A DNA stretch of 64,000 nucleotides from Paulinella micropora (GCA_019918135.1 WBZZ01000594.1:1-64000); one strand, 5' to 3'. Counted from the first letter of the stretch, positions 9,841-19,219 are shown. The notes: a model not told the origin generated them from the letters alone. Made by a program: numbers and translations.

Positions 9841-10600
9841 GGATCGTGAAGCGTTTGGGCGCGTCCTCGAGCTGCTCAAAGATACAGCAAAACTGCGCCA
9901 ATTGTCCGACGCTGGCCTGCTGTTTAAGCTAGAGGCAGAAGAAGCGAAACTCAGCTACGAGAACCGCACATCCTTCCGCCTGACCAAGGAGCTGCTGGCC
10001 TGGCTTGACAAAATACTCCAAGGCTGCGACGAACTTATAGAATGGGCTTTCGTTACTTTCGACGAAAGGGTAATCAGCCCCTTCCAACGGGCCCATGGGC
10101 AGCTACAGTTCTTGAGTTTCTTCAGCAGCTGGTCCAGCGACGGTACCGACGAGGAGGAGGAGGAGTCGGACGAGTCGGAGTCGGACGGTCCGAAATGCCC
10201 GGCGCACGCGCTAGAATCGCTGGAAAAAACTCAAAAGGTCATCCTCCGCGAAAAGCACCGCAAGGCCTACAAAGCCCTTATTACCGGCGAATCTAAGTTC
10301 GAGGAGCTGTCCAAAGAAATTCGGGAGGCCCAGAGCCTCAAACAGCTGAAGCAGCTGAGCTTAGGCATCGTGACTGCGTTTGCGGGGTATCATATAATTG
10401 CCAAGGAATCAAAGAGAATGCTTCGATCTTTAAGGGCCGAATCCGATTTTGGTGGTTTTCAATATTGCCCACAAAAGCACTGCGGCGAGATTCGTCTCAT
10501 TTACGACTTTGATAACGGCCCGCTCCTGGAGTCCTGCCTCTGCGGCGATGGTGGGGATACGGAGGAGGAGGAGGAGGAAGAATCGAATGAAGACGAATAG
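9841..10600 (+). pseudogene. 5'-truncated duplicate of the 5946-7102 gene
   Basis: This is about 760 bp nearly identical to 6340-7102, beginning at GATCGTGAAGCG and continuing to the stop and the following GA-rich tract. The first ~130 codons of the parent are missing. Differences include a six-base in-frame loss in the acidic DEEEE tract and one extra base that keeps the C-terminus in frame. No ATG precedes the homologous part in frame; the open frame can be extended only to a TTG at 9800. It may be a dead copy, or an exon fed by splicing, since the left border looks like a 3' splice site (pyrimidine tract then CAG). Confidence 0.75.
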
Positions 10601-10782
10601 AGGAGGGAGAGAGAGAGAGAGAGGGTGTGGAGCGGGGGAAAGGGAGATCAAACTAAGGAAAGAAAGGCTGGCTACGTTGTCCTTTCCAACTTCTTTTTAA
10701 TTAAACAACCATTCCTTTATTTGAATTATTATTATTCATTTTTTGTCGCTTGTACACAAAAGCAGAAAGAAAGCCCGGCCAA
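10601..10782. other. 3' region between convergent genes
   Basis: GA-rich microsatellite followed by an AT-rich stretch with TTTTAATTAAAC at 10695 and more A/T to 10742. It separates the truncated duplicate on the plus strand from the NADAR gene ending on the minus strand, so it probably holds 3'-processing signals for both. Confidence 0.4.
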
Positions 10783-11586
10783 CTACTTTGGGCAGTCAGC
10801 GAAAAACTTTTGCTGCCAAAGCGCCGCCTGTTCAAACACAGACAGGCCTGCGTTGTCCCACTGCCGCTGCTGCGCGCGCACGTACTTCGGCCCATGCCGT
10901 GCCAGCCACAGCATCAGCCGGCCTAGGACGTTCTGTCCCACGCGCGACCCAGTGCCGTCCACACAACCCCCCCAAAAAGACTTCCGTCCGGCACGTTCGA
11001 AGTGCAGGCACGCGTAGCCCCCCTCGTAGCAGGTACGCAGCACGCGCGCAAACCATGCATCTTCTTCCCAGCGCGCAGCCAAGAGCAACAACATGACGCC
11101 GACACAGGCCTGCTCCCAACGTGCGCTGTCCAGGAGGAGGCCGCGTTGCTTGAAGGCCTTACGGCCGCCCAGTGACTTGATCTGCGCACCGGAGAGTTCG
11201 GACCAGGGGGGCCGCGCGAACGCTTCAAAGGTGGCAGAGTCTTGGCTAAACAGGTACTTGGAGGCCTGGAACGCATGCTCGACGGAGCGGGACGCTAGCG
11301 GGGCGGCTGGGTCAGGACCGAAACGAACGTGGCCCGACTGGAGGACGGCAAAGTTGCTGAGGCCGCGCGGTCCGATCGGCTGCAGGAGGCGCCCGAGCTC
11401 CGATTCGGGCGGGTAGGCCTTGCTTTTGCTGAAGAAGCACAGGATCAGGATCAGCGGGGAAACGGCCAGGCGGGCTTTCTTGGCGGGAGGGGGCGTGGGG
11501 GCGTTTTCCTCGTCGTGCCGCCTGGTGCCGAGCTGGGAGTCCAGCTGGGGGCTAGGGCAGGCTGCTTCGTTGCTGCTGGAGAGCAT
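10783..11586 (-). CDS. NADAR-family protein (YbiA-like N-glycosidase fold)
   Basis: Residues ~75-260 match the NADAR/YbiA family (DUF1768): LSNFAVL near the start of the domain, SVEHAFQASKYLF, GGRKAFKQRG, and the C-terminal signature SFWGGCVDGTGSRVGQNVLGRLM, seen here as FWGG...G.N.LG..LM. Family members cleave N-glycosidic bonds in riboflavin intermediates or remove ADP-ribose from guanine, and occur in phages and large viruses. The ATG at 11586 starts a Ser/Pro-rich N-terminal extension of ~60 residues; the ORF extends further upstream only without ATG. Catalytic activity is inferred from the preserved FWGG/NxLG core. It could counter host ADP-ribosylation or act in nucleotide salvage. Confidence 0.85.
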   Translation of the reverse strand: MLSSSNEAACPSPQLDSQLGTRRHDEENAPTPPPAKKARLAVSPLILILCFFSKSKAYPPESELGRLLQPIGPRGLSNFAVLQSGHVRFGPDPAAPLASRSVEHAFQASKYLFSQDSATFEAFARPPWSELSGAQIKSLGGRKAFKQRGLLLDSARWEQACVGVMLLLLAARWEEDAWFARVLRTCYEGGYACLHFERAGRKSFWGGCVDGTGSRVGQNVLGRLMLWLARHGPKYVRAQQRQWDNAGLSVFEQAALWQQKFFADCPK

Positions 11587-12055
11587 CGGAAAGTTGGAAT
11601 TGTGACCCCCCCCCCCCCGAGGCAGACTAACGCGGAGGCGTGCGCGCCGCACTACAGTGTGCGGCCTGGAACGGAAGTGTGTTTCATATCCAACCAGTGG
11701 CAGCAAGTACACTGGCTGGACCCGAAACACTAGTACTGTAGTTTCTCGGGCGAGGGATGTTCTGGTGAGGAGATAGCTTTGCCCCTCCCCTTCTCTGACG
11801 ACACAAAAAAAAAGGAGAGAGGAAGGGGGGGGGGGGGGTGCTGCGCGGAGCAGTCAGCATATGTCCCCCCCCCCCCCGGGGGGGCGGCGGGGGCGGCGCA
11901 CCCCCCCCCCATTCTTCTGGTGTCTGGAGGAGGGGGGGCGGAGGGGGGGGGGGCGGGGAGGCAGCAGGTGCGTCGATGATGATGATGGAACTTGGGTGAG
12001 TTTTTGTGTGTAAACAAAGTTGTCGGAACTAGTTGAAAAACGCAAAAACACTAGC
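11587..12055. other. Divergent intergenic region with long C/G tracts
   Basis: The region between divergent NADAR and peptidase genes contains several C- and G-runs of 8-13 bases, including palindromic C-run/G-run pairs around 11865-11885, and a short GAT microsatellite near 11975. The last 80 bases before ATG 12056 are less GC-rich. No ORF is convincing. Promoters for both genes should lie here. Confidence 0.4.
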
Positions 12056-13003
12056 ATGAAACGCGCCAAAGCTGCTGGGACTAGCATTCCAGCAGGGGCT
12101 GTGAAGAGCAAACGAAGACGCACCACCCCGGGTGAAAGCCAGCCCCCTGGTGACAAGCGCGAGCTAACACGCTCGGAAGTCAGAGAGCTGCGTGCGCGAC
12201 TGTTTAGCAGGCCAAGTGGGGTGCGACCTAGAAACAAAAAGCAATTCCGCACGCTCTTTCCCCCCTCCCCACCCTTACCGGCTCCTCTATCCGCCGGTCA
12301 GCAAGAAGGAGCAGGCGACCTTGTAGCGATTGCACAAAGGGCGATCGCGGAACTGGATGGCTGCCTGCGGAAGCAAGGCCTACTCGTGTTCCGGGACGGA
12401 TCAGCGCAGGCGCTGGCAGGCAAGATCCGTCCAGCCAACCACGAGCATCAGCAGCGCACAGAGGGTGTGCAGTGTGTGCTAGGAGCTACGCGCATACAAT
12501 GCGTGGGCAGATCTCGTCTGAGCGCCTTTGACAAGGACGCAAATTTGCTGGCTTGCATCAAGTCTATTTCCGTTTATCCAGCTGCGCTGGCCAGCGTAGA
12601 AGAGATGCAAAATACAGTCATGCATGAACTTGTGCACATAGTCGCTCACTATGTAACCAAACATCGGCAGGACTGTCTGACACCGGACAGCGCGCGCTAC
12701 GTTGCAGATCTTGATAGCCGCTCGGAGGAAGGCCTGTGCCGTTTGGCCGGGCGTTTGTTCGCCGAAGGGCGCGGTCTTGATTCCGGGGCTGCGTGTCTGG
12801 AGCTTTGGCAGCGCCTGGACACGACGACGACGACGACGGCGGCAGCTGAGCTACGGCGTGTCCCGGGCTATGGGCAGGCGGTCGACTGCGCGCGCAAGTA
12901 CGGGCTAGGCTTTGCACAGCTTTTTCTAGCTGTCACCCAAAACGGCAGCATCAATTCGGTCTTAACGTACGGCCCCCGGCGCTTGCCTGCAAAGGCACCC
13001 TGA
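12056..13003 (+). CDS. Zinc metallopeptidase with DA1-like domain
   Basis: Starts at ATG 12056 with a Lys/Arg-rich N-terminus (nuclear-localisation-like KSKRRRTT). The C-terminal half carries MHELVHI (His190, Glu191, His194) followed about 30 residues later by RSEEGLCRLAG, which supplies a third glutamate ligand. HExxH plus EEGxC is the arrangement of the DA1-like peptidase domain of plant and protist ubiquitin-activated peptidases; the distance between motifs is ~10 residues longer than usual. The strand before the motif (SISVYPAAL) also fits. No ubiquitin-interacting or LIM motifs are visible. Protein cleavage is the expected activity; other gluzincin families are possible. Confidence 0.55.
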   Translation: MKRAKAAGTSIPAGAVKSKRRRTTPGESQPPGDKRELTRSEVRELRARLFSRPSGVRPRNKKQFRTLFPPSPPLPAPLSAGQQEGAGDLVAIAQRAIAELDGCLRKQGLLVFRDGSAQALAGKIRPANHEHQQRTEGVQCVLGATRIQCVGRSRLSAFDKDANLLACIKSISVYPAALASVEEMQNTVMHELVHIVAHYVTKHRQDCLTPDSARYVADLDSRSEEGLCRLAGRLFAEGRGLDSGAACLELWQRLDTTTTTTAAAELRRVPGYGQAVDCARKYGLGFAQLFLAVTQNGSINSVLTYGPRRLPAKAP

Positions 13004-13229
13004 TTCTGACCTAGAACTTTGGGCCAGATAATGCGGCTCCAAGTTTTTGCGAGTTTAAGACTTTGCGGCTGTGGCTCTTTTTTATTTAAAAAAAACGTAT
13101 TGACAGCTCTTGTTTTTGTGTAAATAAAACCTGTCGATTGGATTTTCTTGATCAATTTTTGTGAAACCGAAATTTGTCTTAAGCAAGAACTGTGCCGAGT
13201 ATCACACAGCACAGTGCAAAACGTGCTTG
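13004..13229. other. Convergent 3' region, AT-rich
   Basis: Between a plus-strand stop and a minus-strand stop. It contains TTTATTTAAAAAAAAC near 13080 and GTAAATAAAACC near 13120, both AATAAA-like, plus no ORF of note. Likely 3'-end signals for the two convergent genes. Confidence 0.4.
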
Positions 13230-13784
13230 TTAGGCGTTGGTGGTTTTGAGGGCAGCTGCTGCTCGGGCGGACCTGATGGCATCGCCGTATTTTTGACAGA
13301 GAATGGCTTTCTCGCTTCGTTCGCTAGATTCATTGAAATTCGCAATGTCTCTCCGCAGCTCCAGGAAATGTTCCGTGGCTATTCTTTGATATTTGGGCGG
13401 AAGGGCTAGCCAGATTGGATCTTTCTGCAGTGCTGCAAACTTCTCTTCTGCGCCAAAAGTGTGGGGCTCCCGCTTCTCGGTTAGCAAGGACCTCTGAAAA
13501 ACTAAATCAAACAGCTGCACGGGAGGGCATCGACAACGGTGGCAATGCTTCTGCTGTCGTTCGTATCTTTGCAACATCTCTCGGGCGGCTGCTATTACCT
13601 CTTCCGTACCGCGGTCAACGGTACCATCGTGCGCAGCTATAGCATGATGAACCGGCCGTGCAATTTTTTCCTCTAAGTATTGTATCACCGCCTCTAACTT
13701 GTAAAGTGACTGCTGGTTCCCGGTTTTGTGTCTGGCTAAGAGGGCCTGCAAGTCTTTGTTCACGCTTGCCCCCGGCCCCGACAT
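13230..13784 (-). CDS. Uncharacterised helical protein, 184 residues
   Basis: An intact frame from ATG 13784. The predicted protein is mostly alpha-helical and charged, with a short Cys/His cluster (HCHRCRC, residues ~85-91) that could bind a metal. No membrane segment or signal peptide is seen and no family is recognised. It is followed on the same strand by nothing closer than 226 bp and lies downstream of the membrane-protein gene at 13923-14579 in the same direction, so the two might be co-transcribed. Confidence 0.65.
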   Translation of the reverse strand: MSGPGASVNKDLQALLARHKTGNQQSLYKLEAVIQYLEEKIARPVHHAIAAHDGTVDRGTEEVIAAAREMLQRYERQQKHCHRCRCPPVQLFDLVFQRSLLTEKREPHTFGAEEKFAALQKDPIWLALPPKYQRIATEHFLELRRDIANFNESSERSEKAILCQKYGDAIRSARAAAALKTTNA

Positions 13785-13922
13785 GGGGAAGTAGAGGAAG
13801 GCAGCTGCCGAAGAGTTGTTGACTTTTCTTTCCGGGCTCCCTTTTTATTAAAAACAGATACCCCGCAGAGTATTTCTAAGAGCAAGAGAAAGAAAGCGGC
13901 TGCCAGCATGAGATTCCTACAT

Positions 13923-14579
13923 TTAAACGTAATACCATTTCCCCAGGGCGGGAGAAGACTCGGCAAGGATGAACAGAATCAGAGGTATCAAAACAAATGC
14001 CATACTAATGGCGTACATGGCTCTGATGATTTTTTGAGTGCATTTTTTGGACTCGTTCAAAATGCAGCCCGAGACGGAAATAGCAGCGGCGAGCCCCAAC
14101 AGAACAACAATGCTTGTATGCGTGCCTTTGTTTATGCATTGAAAGCTCACTGCGTATGTGACACTGGAGGGCTCGCTCAGAGCAGCATTCCATTTCAGCC
14201 GGAGGCCCTCCCACTTTGTCCGGCGTAGCATAAGCGATTGGGTGTATCCTGCTATGTTCGCAAAGCATTCATCTTCCTTGTCGAGCCGTTTGACCTGCGG
14301 GAGGAGGCGATCGTGCAACGGGTCGGGTTTGTAGACTACGTCAGTAAGATTAGGGTTGGTTTTCAAGTGCAGGGTGTACGTAAGCAAGAGTTGGCATTGT
14401 TCGGCTACAGCAAAGGGCTCGACAGAACCAAGCTCTATGGTTCCGTTGGGGAAGCCTGCTTCTCGCATGATTGCAAACTTTCTTGCGTGATTGCAGCGCG
14501 GTCCTGTGGTGAGCGCCAAGGCCACGCTCAGCAGTGCTTCGAACACGAGACTAGCTTTCAGCAAAGAGGCTTGCCACAT
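13923..14579 (-). CDS. Small membrane or secreted glycoprotein with N-terminal and C-terminal hydrophobic segments
   Basis: From ATG 14579 the protein starts with a hydrophobic stretch (residues ~1-25) that can serve as signal peptide or anchor. An ectodomain of ~130 residues follows with Asn-X-Ser/Thr sites and several Cys. Two hydrophobic segments near the end (SIVVLLGLAAAIS; AFVLIPLILFILA) are separated by a Lys-rich, Cys-containing loop. The frame is open upstream to 14882 and includes another hydrophobic segment (LILFILFIGM), but without an ATG and across a G-run at 14700-14721. The start could therefore be further upstream if a frameshift or intron exists there. Function unknown; an envelope or host-membrane protein is plausible. 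Confidence 0.6.
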   Translation of the reverse strand: MWQASLLKASLVFEALLSVALALTTGPRCNHARKFAIMREAGFPNGTIELGSVEPFAVAEQCQLLLTYTLHLKTNPNLTDVVYKPDPLHDRLLPQVKRLDKEDECFANIAGYTQSLMLRRTKWEGLRLKWNAALSEPSSVTYAVSFQCINKGTHTSIVVLLGLAAAISVSGCILNESKKCTQKIIRAMYAISMAFVLIPLILFILAESSPALGKWYYV

Positions 14580-14778
14580 GCCTATAAACAAGATAAACAA
14601 GATAAGGTTGGCTCCAGCCAGCCTGGCTTGAGCCCACTCTTCCCCCTTCTCCTCTTTGTCTGTCGTTTTCTTGGTGATGCTCCGTGTGAAAGCATGAAGG
14701 GGGGGGGTGCCGGGGGGGGGGGAAAGCAACTCTCTGCGGTGTGCGCGGAGAGAAGTGCCGGATTCATAAACAGTGCAA

Positions 14779-15150
14779 ATGTCTGGTCCGTATAATACAC
14801 CATTACTCCCCACTGTCGAAGAGCAACTCGTTGCAGGACAAGTCAAGAACCCTTTTGAAAGTCCTCTGAGTGATCGGGACATTGAGCAACTCTACCGGAA
14901 GGACTCTGAGAGTCTCTACCGCCAATTAGACAAGACTTTCGTGTGGGATCTGGTCAGGGAGTACAACAAGCTCCTGCAACGCAACATCAAGAACGGCACG
15001 GTCAAGTACACCAGGCCCTTCAACAAAATATCGCACATGGAGAAGATCAAGCTAACTAAAAGGTTCAGAGAGTCACTGTTGCGCGAAATACAGCAGACAC
15101 ATCCTGAGTGGTTCTCGGCAGCGGAGCCGGTAGCGAAACCGCACAAGTAG
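14779..15150 (+). CDS. Uncharacterised 123-residue protein
   Basis: ATG 14779 begins a charged, helical protein with Pro-rich first residues (MSGPYNTPLLP) and a Lys/Arg-rich C-terminal half. No family is recognised. It is transcribed away from the membrane-protein gene; the ~200-bp gap contains a TATAAACAAG sequence near 14583 and a G-run. The stop is followed by ATTAAAATTTAATTCAGCG (15199-15217), which matches the core of a motif repeated many times in the right half of the window. Confidence 0.65.
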   Translation: MSGPYNTPLLPTVEEQLVAGQVKNPFESPLSDRDIEQLYRKDSESLYRQLDKTFVWDLVREYNKLLQRNIKNGTVKYTRPFNKISHMEKIKLTKRFRESLLREIQQTHPEWFSAAEPVAKPHK

Positions 15151-15476
15151 GGTGCAGTAAACACCCTCGGGGTGAGGCTCATGGTTTGATGAAGATTATT
15201 AAAATTTAATTCAGCGTAGATTGTACTTGTTTCGGCGCCCGGAAGCAGGCCTCCTCAGACATCGAGCGGCACCGCCTGCCACAGCACTCGGTGGCCGCCA
15301 TTACTCATCGAGGGATGCACTATCCCCCCTGAGGGGCGGGCGGGGCACCCCCCTCCTTACGAGAGAGAGAGAGAGAGAGAGAGGGACAGACAGAGGGGGG
15401 GGGGAGTACGGCTTCTTTTTAACAAAGCCCCGCCCCAGGCGTCGTGCACAAACTTTTGTTGGCCCTTTTGGCCGAC
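15151..15476. other. Intergenic region with dispersed motif core and GA microsatellite
   Basis: Near 15197 is AATTTAATTCAGCGTAGATT, close to the repeated TTTAATTCAGCGTAAATT motif of the repeat region. A GGCGGGCGGGGCACCCCCC palindrome-like element lies near 15337 and a (GA)n microsatellite at 15360-15385, then a G-run. No gene is seen; the area likely combines the 3' end of the upstream gene and the promoter of the F-box gene. Confidence 0.45.
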
Positions 15477-16622
15477 ATGTGGAAGCGGGTCCTCGTCGAA
15501 CCCCACAAGCGTCTGTGTCTGGAGCACTCGAAAAAGTACCCGCAGCTGGTCCTGGCGCTGCCCGAGGAGCTGTGGGCGCTGGTCTGTGCTTTCGTGGCCA
15601 GCGATCCCTTGTGGCTTTTTGCGGTTTTGGCACGCGTGTGTCGTGCGGGCCGCGCGCTGCGCCCCCGGCAGCGCGCCTTTGCTCTGGACCTTCAGCGAAT
15701 CACGGGCCCCGTCCCTCGTCAAGTCTGGCAGGAATGGGGTGTCATCGGCTCCCTGCAGCTACCTAAAGATCCGCCGGAGAGGCTACAAGTCTGCGCCGAG
15801 CTGTGGCGCACAAGGACGCAAGTGCACGCAGTGGTCGTGGAAGGCCCACGACAGTCAGACTTTGCGGCGCTGGCTTTGTTGTGGAATTGTGAACGTGTTT
15901 TGCAATCGATCGTTACCAAGCCAGGGAGGGAAGCTCTGCCACTTATTCCCTCGGCCCAGCGGCTGACGGGTGCGGGGCTAGGGCAACTCACCGTTCTGCG
16001 GGGCCTGCGCTATCTAAACCTGAAGGGTTGCAATGTAGCCATGCAATATGTGGTAGAGGTAGTGCGCAGACTGCCCCAGCTGAAAGGCCTCGAGCTCGGG
16101 GTTTATACTAGCCCCACTGATGCCCAGGCCCAGGTGCTCTCGGGCGTGAGTACTCTCCGGAGGCTGCGGATTGCCAACTGTAGCCCTATGACCAACGTGG
16201 GGCTGGCTCATTTGCTAAAGCTTAGGCGGCTGCAATGCCTGCATCTGAACAAAAACGCCCACTTCACAAACGAGGGTCTCGCGCCCTTGTCCTTGCTCGT
16301 GGACCTGAAGCGTCTGAGGCTGAGAGGCCTGGCACGGCTTTCCGACGGAGCGCTGCTGCACCTAGTGGGCCTAGCAAATCTCATTGTGCTGGACTTGAAG
16401 GACTGTCGCCTGCTCGGCGACGGTGCGCTGGTGTTTTTGGCCAGATTGCCACGGCTGACCAAGCTATGTCTAGATAGGTGTGTACTGATTACGGACGCCG
16501 GCTTGGCCCACTTGTCAAACCTCCGCCCCCTGCAGAGTTTGAGCACCCGGGGTTGCCCCCGGGTAACAGCAGCTGGGCTAGAGCTCTGCAGGGGGAGGGA
16601 GGGAGGGGGCACTGAAAACTAG
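15477..16622 (+). CDS. F-box-like leucine-rich-repeat protein
   Basis: ATG 15477. Residues ~22-57 (LPEELWALVCAFV ... VCRAGRAL) fit an F-box, the segment that binds SKP1 in SCF ubiquitin ligases. From about residue 165 there are eight to nine AMN1/cysteine-containing LRRs of ~25 residues with the pattern LxxLxxLxLxxCxxITDxGLxxL. The last repeats end in a Gly/Glu-rich tail derived from a GGAGG-rich sequence. Together with the next gene it forms a tandem pair in the same direction, probably from duplication. Expected role: recruit specific host or viral proteins to the host SCF complex. The substrate is unknown. Confidence 0.8.
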   Translation: MWKRVLVEPHKRLCLEHSKKYPQLVLALPEELWALVCAFVASDPLWLFAVLARVCRAGRALRPRQRAFALDLQRITGPVPRQVWQEWGVIGSLQLPKDPPERLQVCAELWRTRTQVHAVVVEGPRQSDFAALALLWNCERVLQSIVTKPGREALPLIPSAQRLTGAGLGQLTVLRGLRYLNLKGCNVAMQYVVEVVRRLPQLKGLELGVYTSPTDAQAQVLSGVSTLRRLRIANCSPMTNVGLAHLLKLRRLQCLHLNKNAHFTNEGLAPLSLLVDLKRLRLRGLARLSDGALLHLVGLANLIVLDLKDCRLLGDGALVFLARLPRLTKLCLDRCVLITDAGLAHLSNLRPLQSLSTRGCPRVTAAGLELCRGREGGGTEN

Positions 16623-16787
16623 GAGCGAGAGAAGCAAGAGGCGGGGAGGGGGGGAGGAGAGAGAGAAGGCACGATCTTTCCCTATCCTCTCGCCACCCAA
16701 GTACAGATTTTATTTCTTATAATAAAAAGTTTTGTACCTCGTAGAGAAGTTGTTTTTTTTTTTAAATTTATTTGTGCAATCCTGGCA

Positions 16788-17777
16788 ATGCAAAACTTAT
16801 CGGAACCCCATTCGCCCCGTCTGCTTAATTTGCAAACTGATCTCTGGCGCAATGTGCTTATGTGCATGGATTGGACCGAGTTAGAGCCCCTTTGCCTAGC
16901 CAGCCGTGGATTCTCGGAACTGCTCCGAAACAAGAACGTTTGGAGGCGCTTGCACATCAACACCGTGGCTTTGTGTAGTGACAAGGATACAAAGAGCCTC
17001 GCAAATTGGTGCAACGTTTGGCGCCGGGCGGGGGTCACCATTGGCCACGTGGACTTTCACTACGGATTCAGGCAAGAGCCCGCTAGGTCCGCCCTGCAGG
17101 GCCTGCGAGCCCTTAACATCAACCGGTTGTCGTTCAAGCAAAACGCTTGTGTGACGGACGCCGAGCTGGCGCACCTAGCGGGCTTTCACGGGCTGCACAG
17201 TCTTCACCTTGGCCGTTGCTTTGAAATCACAGATGTAGGACTAGCGCATCTAGCGGGCTTGCGCAACTTGCGCAGCCTGAATTTGTGTGGCTGCATCGGA
17301 ATTACCGACGAGGGTCTGCAGCACCTGTCGAGTTTGCACAATCTGCAACAACTCATACTCTACGACTGTAGAAGTATAAGCGACACGGGGCTAGCGCATT
17401 TGCAAAAGCTCCGAGCGACGCAGTGTTTAAATCTTGGCGGATGCTTTAAAATCACGGACGCGGGACTGGCGCATTTGTCCGAGATGCACGAACTTCGGGA
17501 GCTAAGCTTGGCCTTTTGCACACGTCTTTCAAACGCGGGGCTGGCGCGCTTGTGTAATTTCCCTGAGCTCCGACGCCTGAGGCTTGCTGGATGCTCTGGG
17601 CTTACGGAAGAGAGCCTGCCTTACCTCCTGCAAATGCCTCGGCGCTTGCGGGAGCTAGACCTCTCTTATTGCCCGGGCATTACCAACGCAGTGCAGACAA
17701 CGCTGGCCGCCAAGCTTCCGGCTCTTTGTACAATCGATCTGACAAGAAGCGGGGTCAACCTAGCCCTGCTAGCGTAG
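16788..17777 (+). CDS. F-box/LRR protein
   Basis: ATG 16788 follows an AT-rich leader (TTTAAATTTATTTG). Residues ~10-52 carry an F-box-like segment (LQTDLWRNVLMCMDW ... VWRRLH). Residues ~105-320 are eight cysteine-containing LRRs with well-kept ITDxGLAHL motifs. This is the cleaner of the two neighbouring F-box/LRR genes. SCF-adaptor function is inferred from architecture, as in the F-box/LRR proteins widespread in protists and their large viruses. Confidence 0.85.
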   Translation: MQNLSEPHSPRLLNLQTDLWRNVLMCMDWTELEPLCLASRGFSELLRNKNVWRRLHINTVALCSDKDTKSLANWCNVWRRAGVTIGHVDFHYGFRQEPARSALQGLRALNINRLSFKQNACVTDAELAHLAGFHGLHSLHLGRCFEITDVGLAHLAGLRNLRSLNLCGCIGITDEGLQHLSSLHNLQQLILYDCRSISDTGLAHLQKLRATQCLNLGGCFKITDAGLAHLSEMHELRELSLAFCTRLSNAGLARLCNFPELRRLRLAGCSGLTEESLPYLLQMPRRLRELDLSYCPGITNAVQTTLAAKLPALCTIDLTRSGVNLALLA

Positions 17778-17866
17778 CTAGCTAGCGCAGGAGAGTGCTT
17801 CTTTCTGCGGGGATCAGATATTAAAAGAAAGCAAAGAAAAACAAAAAGAAGAAAAGAGCAAACAAA

Positions 17867-18104
17867 ATGGTCTTGACCACCACGAAGAAGACAAGGCCCG
17901 CGAGCGTGGTGTTGTACGTGGCCACCAAGCTGCACAAGCCCGACGCCGGAAATGCAGCTCTTCCAGCAGGCCCTGAACTTCACCCTAGATCTGCAGGCGC
18001 GGGTGGGCCTGTGTGCCGGCGGCGTGTTGGGAGCGCCGACCGATTACGTCCAGGACGCGATCAGCAACTCGTACAGCGCTACGGCCGCCAAGGCCCCCCG
18101 ATAG
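17867..18104 (+). CDS. Small protein, probably one frameshift
   Basis: ATG 17867 starts a basic N-terminus (VLTTTKKTRPASVVLYVATK). Around 17950 the first frame turns into low-quality Gly/Arg/Pro sequence, whereas the +1 frame from ATG 17952 continues with MQLFQQALNFTLDLQ and ends at 18104. One extra base in GGAAATG would explain the break, giving a product of about 78 residues. Alternatively the 50-codon ORF 17952-18104 is used alone. No family is recognised. Confidence 0.35.
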
Positions 18105-18375
18105 CATAGGGCTTTGCGCGATCACCTTCCGTGCCCCCTCCCTTTCTTACCCCCGCCGCAACCTGCAACTGCGGCGGGAGAATATTAAAACAGACATCTC
18201 CGGTGAAAACGCTAAGAGGCGCGCCTGCAAGTCTCTTACTTAAGGGATTGGAGTATTCAGTTTTTTTAGAAGTTCTAACGAGCCACTGGGCACTGATACG
18301 GTGCATATAGGCAGCCACACACCGGCCGGTCCGTCGGACAGAAAAGGCAGTAGACAGGCAAATTCCCCCGTGAAA

Positions 18376-18917
18376 ATGGAGCGAAAACCGGCCAAGTACT
18401 TGAGCGAGTACGTGTTTGACGACTACGGACCCCAGCGCAACTGGGCGCAGCCCCTCCACGACGACAGCTCCAGCTCGCGCGATAGTTCCAGCTCGAGCGA
18501 CGGCTCCAGCTCGAGCGCTAGTGCGGGCTGTCAGCCAGGCCCGGCAGGGTCGGAGCTTGAACAGTATAGCACCATATATCCCTCCTGTTGCGCCGGGGCC
18601 AAGGAGCGGAAACCCGTGTGACGGTCTCACGCGGCTGTAGCGTCGTAGTGTACACCTTGTTTTTGACGGCAGTGACCAACGTGAGCATCGATAGCGAGTC
18701 GCGGGTGGGTTTGTGCAGTGACGGGCTAGGTCTGGCGTCTTTGAGTGACTACAGGTTTGGACCCGGCGGGCCCGCACACGACGTGGTGCTGCGCCACAGG
18801 TGGGTGCGTCCTTGCACAACAGCGTCGGGACCGTTGTTTGCCTACCTGAGTGGTAGCTGGTGGGCTATGCTGGCGTTGTCACTGTGTCTGCTGCTGCCGA
18901 GCACGACAAAGCTATAA
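18376..18917 (+). CDS. Ser-rich protein with C-terminal hydrophobic tail (frameshifted)
   Basis: ATG 18376 starts a frame with an Asp/Ser-rich repeat (DDSSSSRDSSSSSDGSSSS) that stops at 18621. A second frame, open from before 18588 to 18917, has no ATG until its end and encodes an ectodomain-like segment and a hydrophobic C-terminal stretch (WAMLALSLCLLLP) typical of a tail anchor or GPI-signal-like end. The frames overlap by about 30 bases, so a single indel near 18590-18620 would join them to about 180 residues. The minus-strand ORF covering this area is Arg/Cys-rich and not favoured. Confidence 0.4.
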
Positions 18918-19219
18918 TTTACATGGTTGATACAAAATTGTATGTTTAATAAAATCAAAACACAGTTCTCCACTGAATTATTCTAACCCGCACCGGCGGG
19001 CTAGGCTAGGCAGGCGAGTGGGGGGGGGGGGGGGGGGGGCGCCCCCACCCCCTCTTTCCCCCCTTGCCCTCTCTCCCCCTTCTTTTCCCTCGCCCCCTTC
19101 CCCTCTCTCGTCCCGTCTTTTCCCCTCTCTCCCATTTTTGCGTGTAACTTTGGATTATATGACTTGTGCCTTGCGTGTTGCATTAGGCTAAGTGAAGGGG
19201 GCTCATTTGGCACCTTGCT
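18918..19219. other. Intergenic region with poly-G/C hairpin
   Basis: It starts with TTTAATAAAATC (18942-18953), an AATAAA-like 3' signal. A G-run of ~19 then GCGCCCCCAC... forms a hairpin at 19020-19050, followed by a long C/T-rich tract, and an AT-rich GATTATATGACTT about 65 bases before ATG 19220 that may serve as promoter box. No ORF. Confidence 0.4.

Noticed and set aside
15301-15722. Minus-strand ORFs opposite the first F-box gene
   Set aside because: Shadow of the coding strand plus a GA microsatellite giving Ser/Leu repeats.
18079-18819. 246-codon minus-strand ORF opposite the Ser-rich gene
   Set aside because: Composition is Arg/Cys/Ala-rich without structure, and its frame mirrors the plus-strand coding sequence; it is a shadow.
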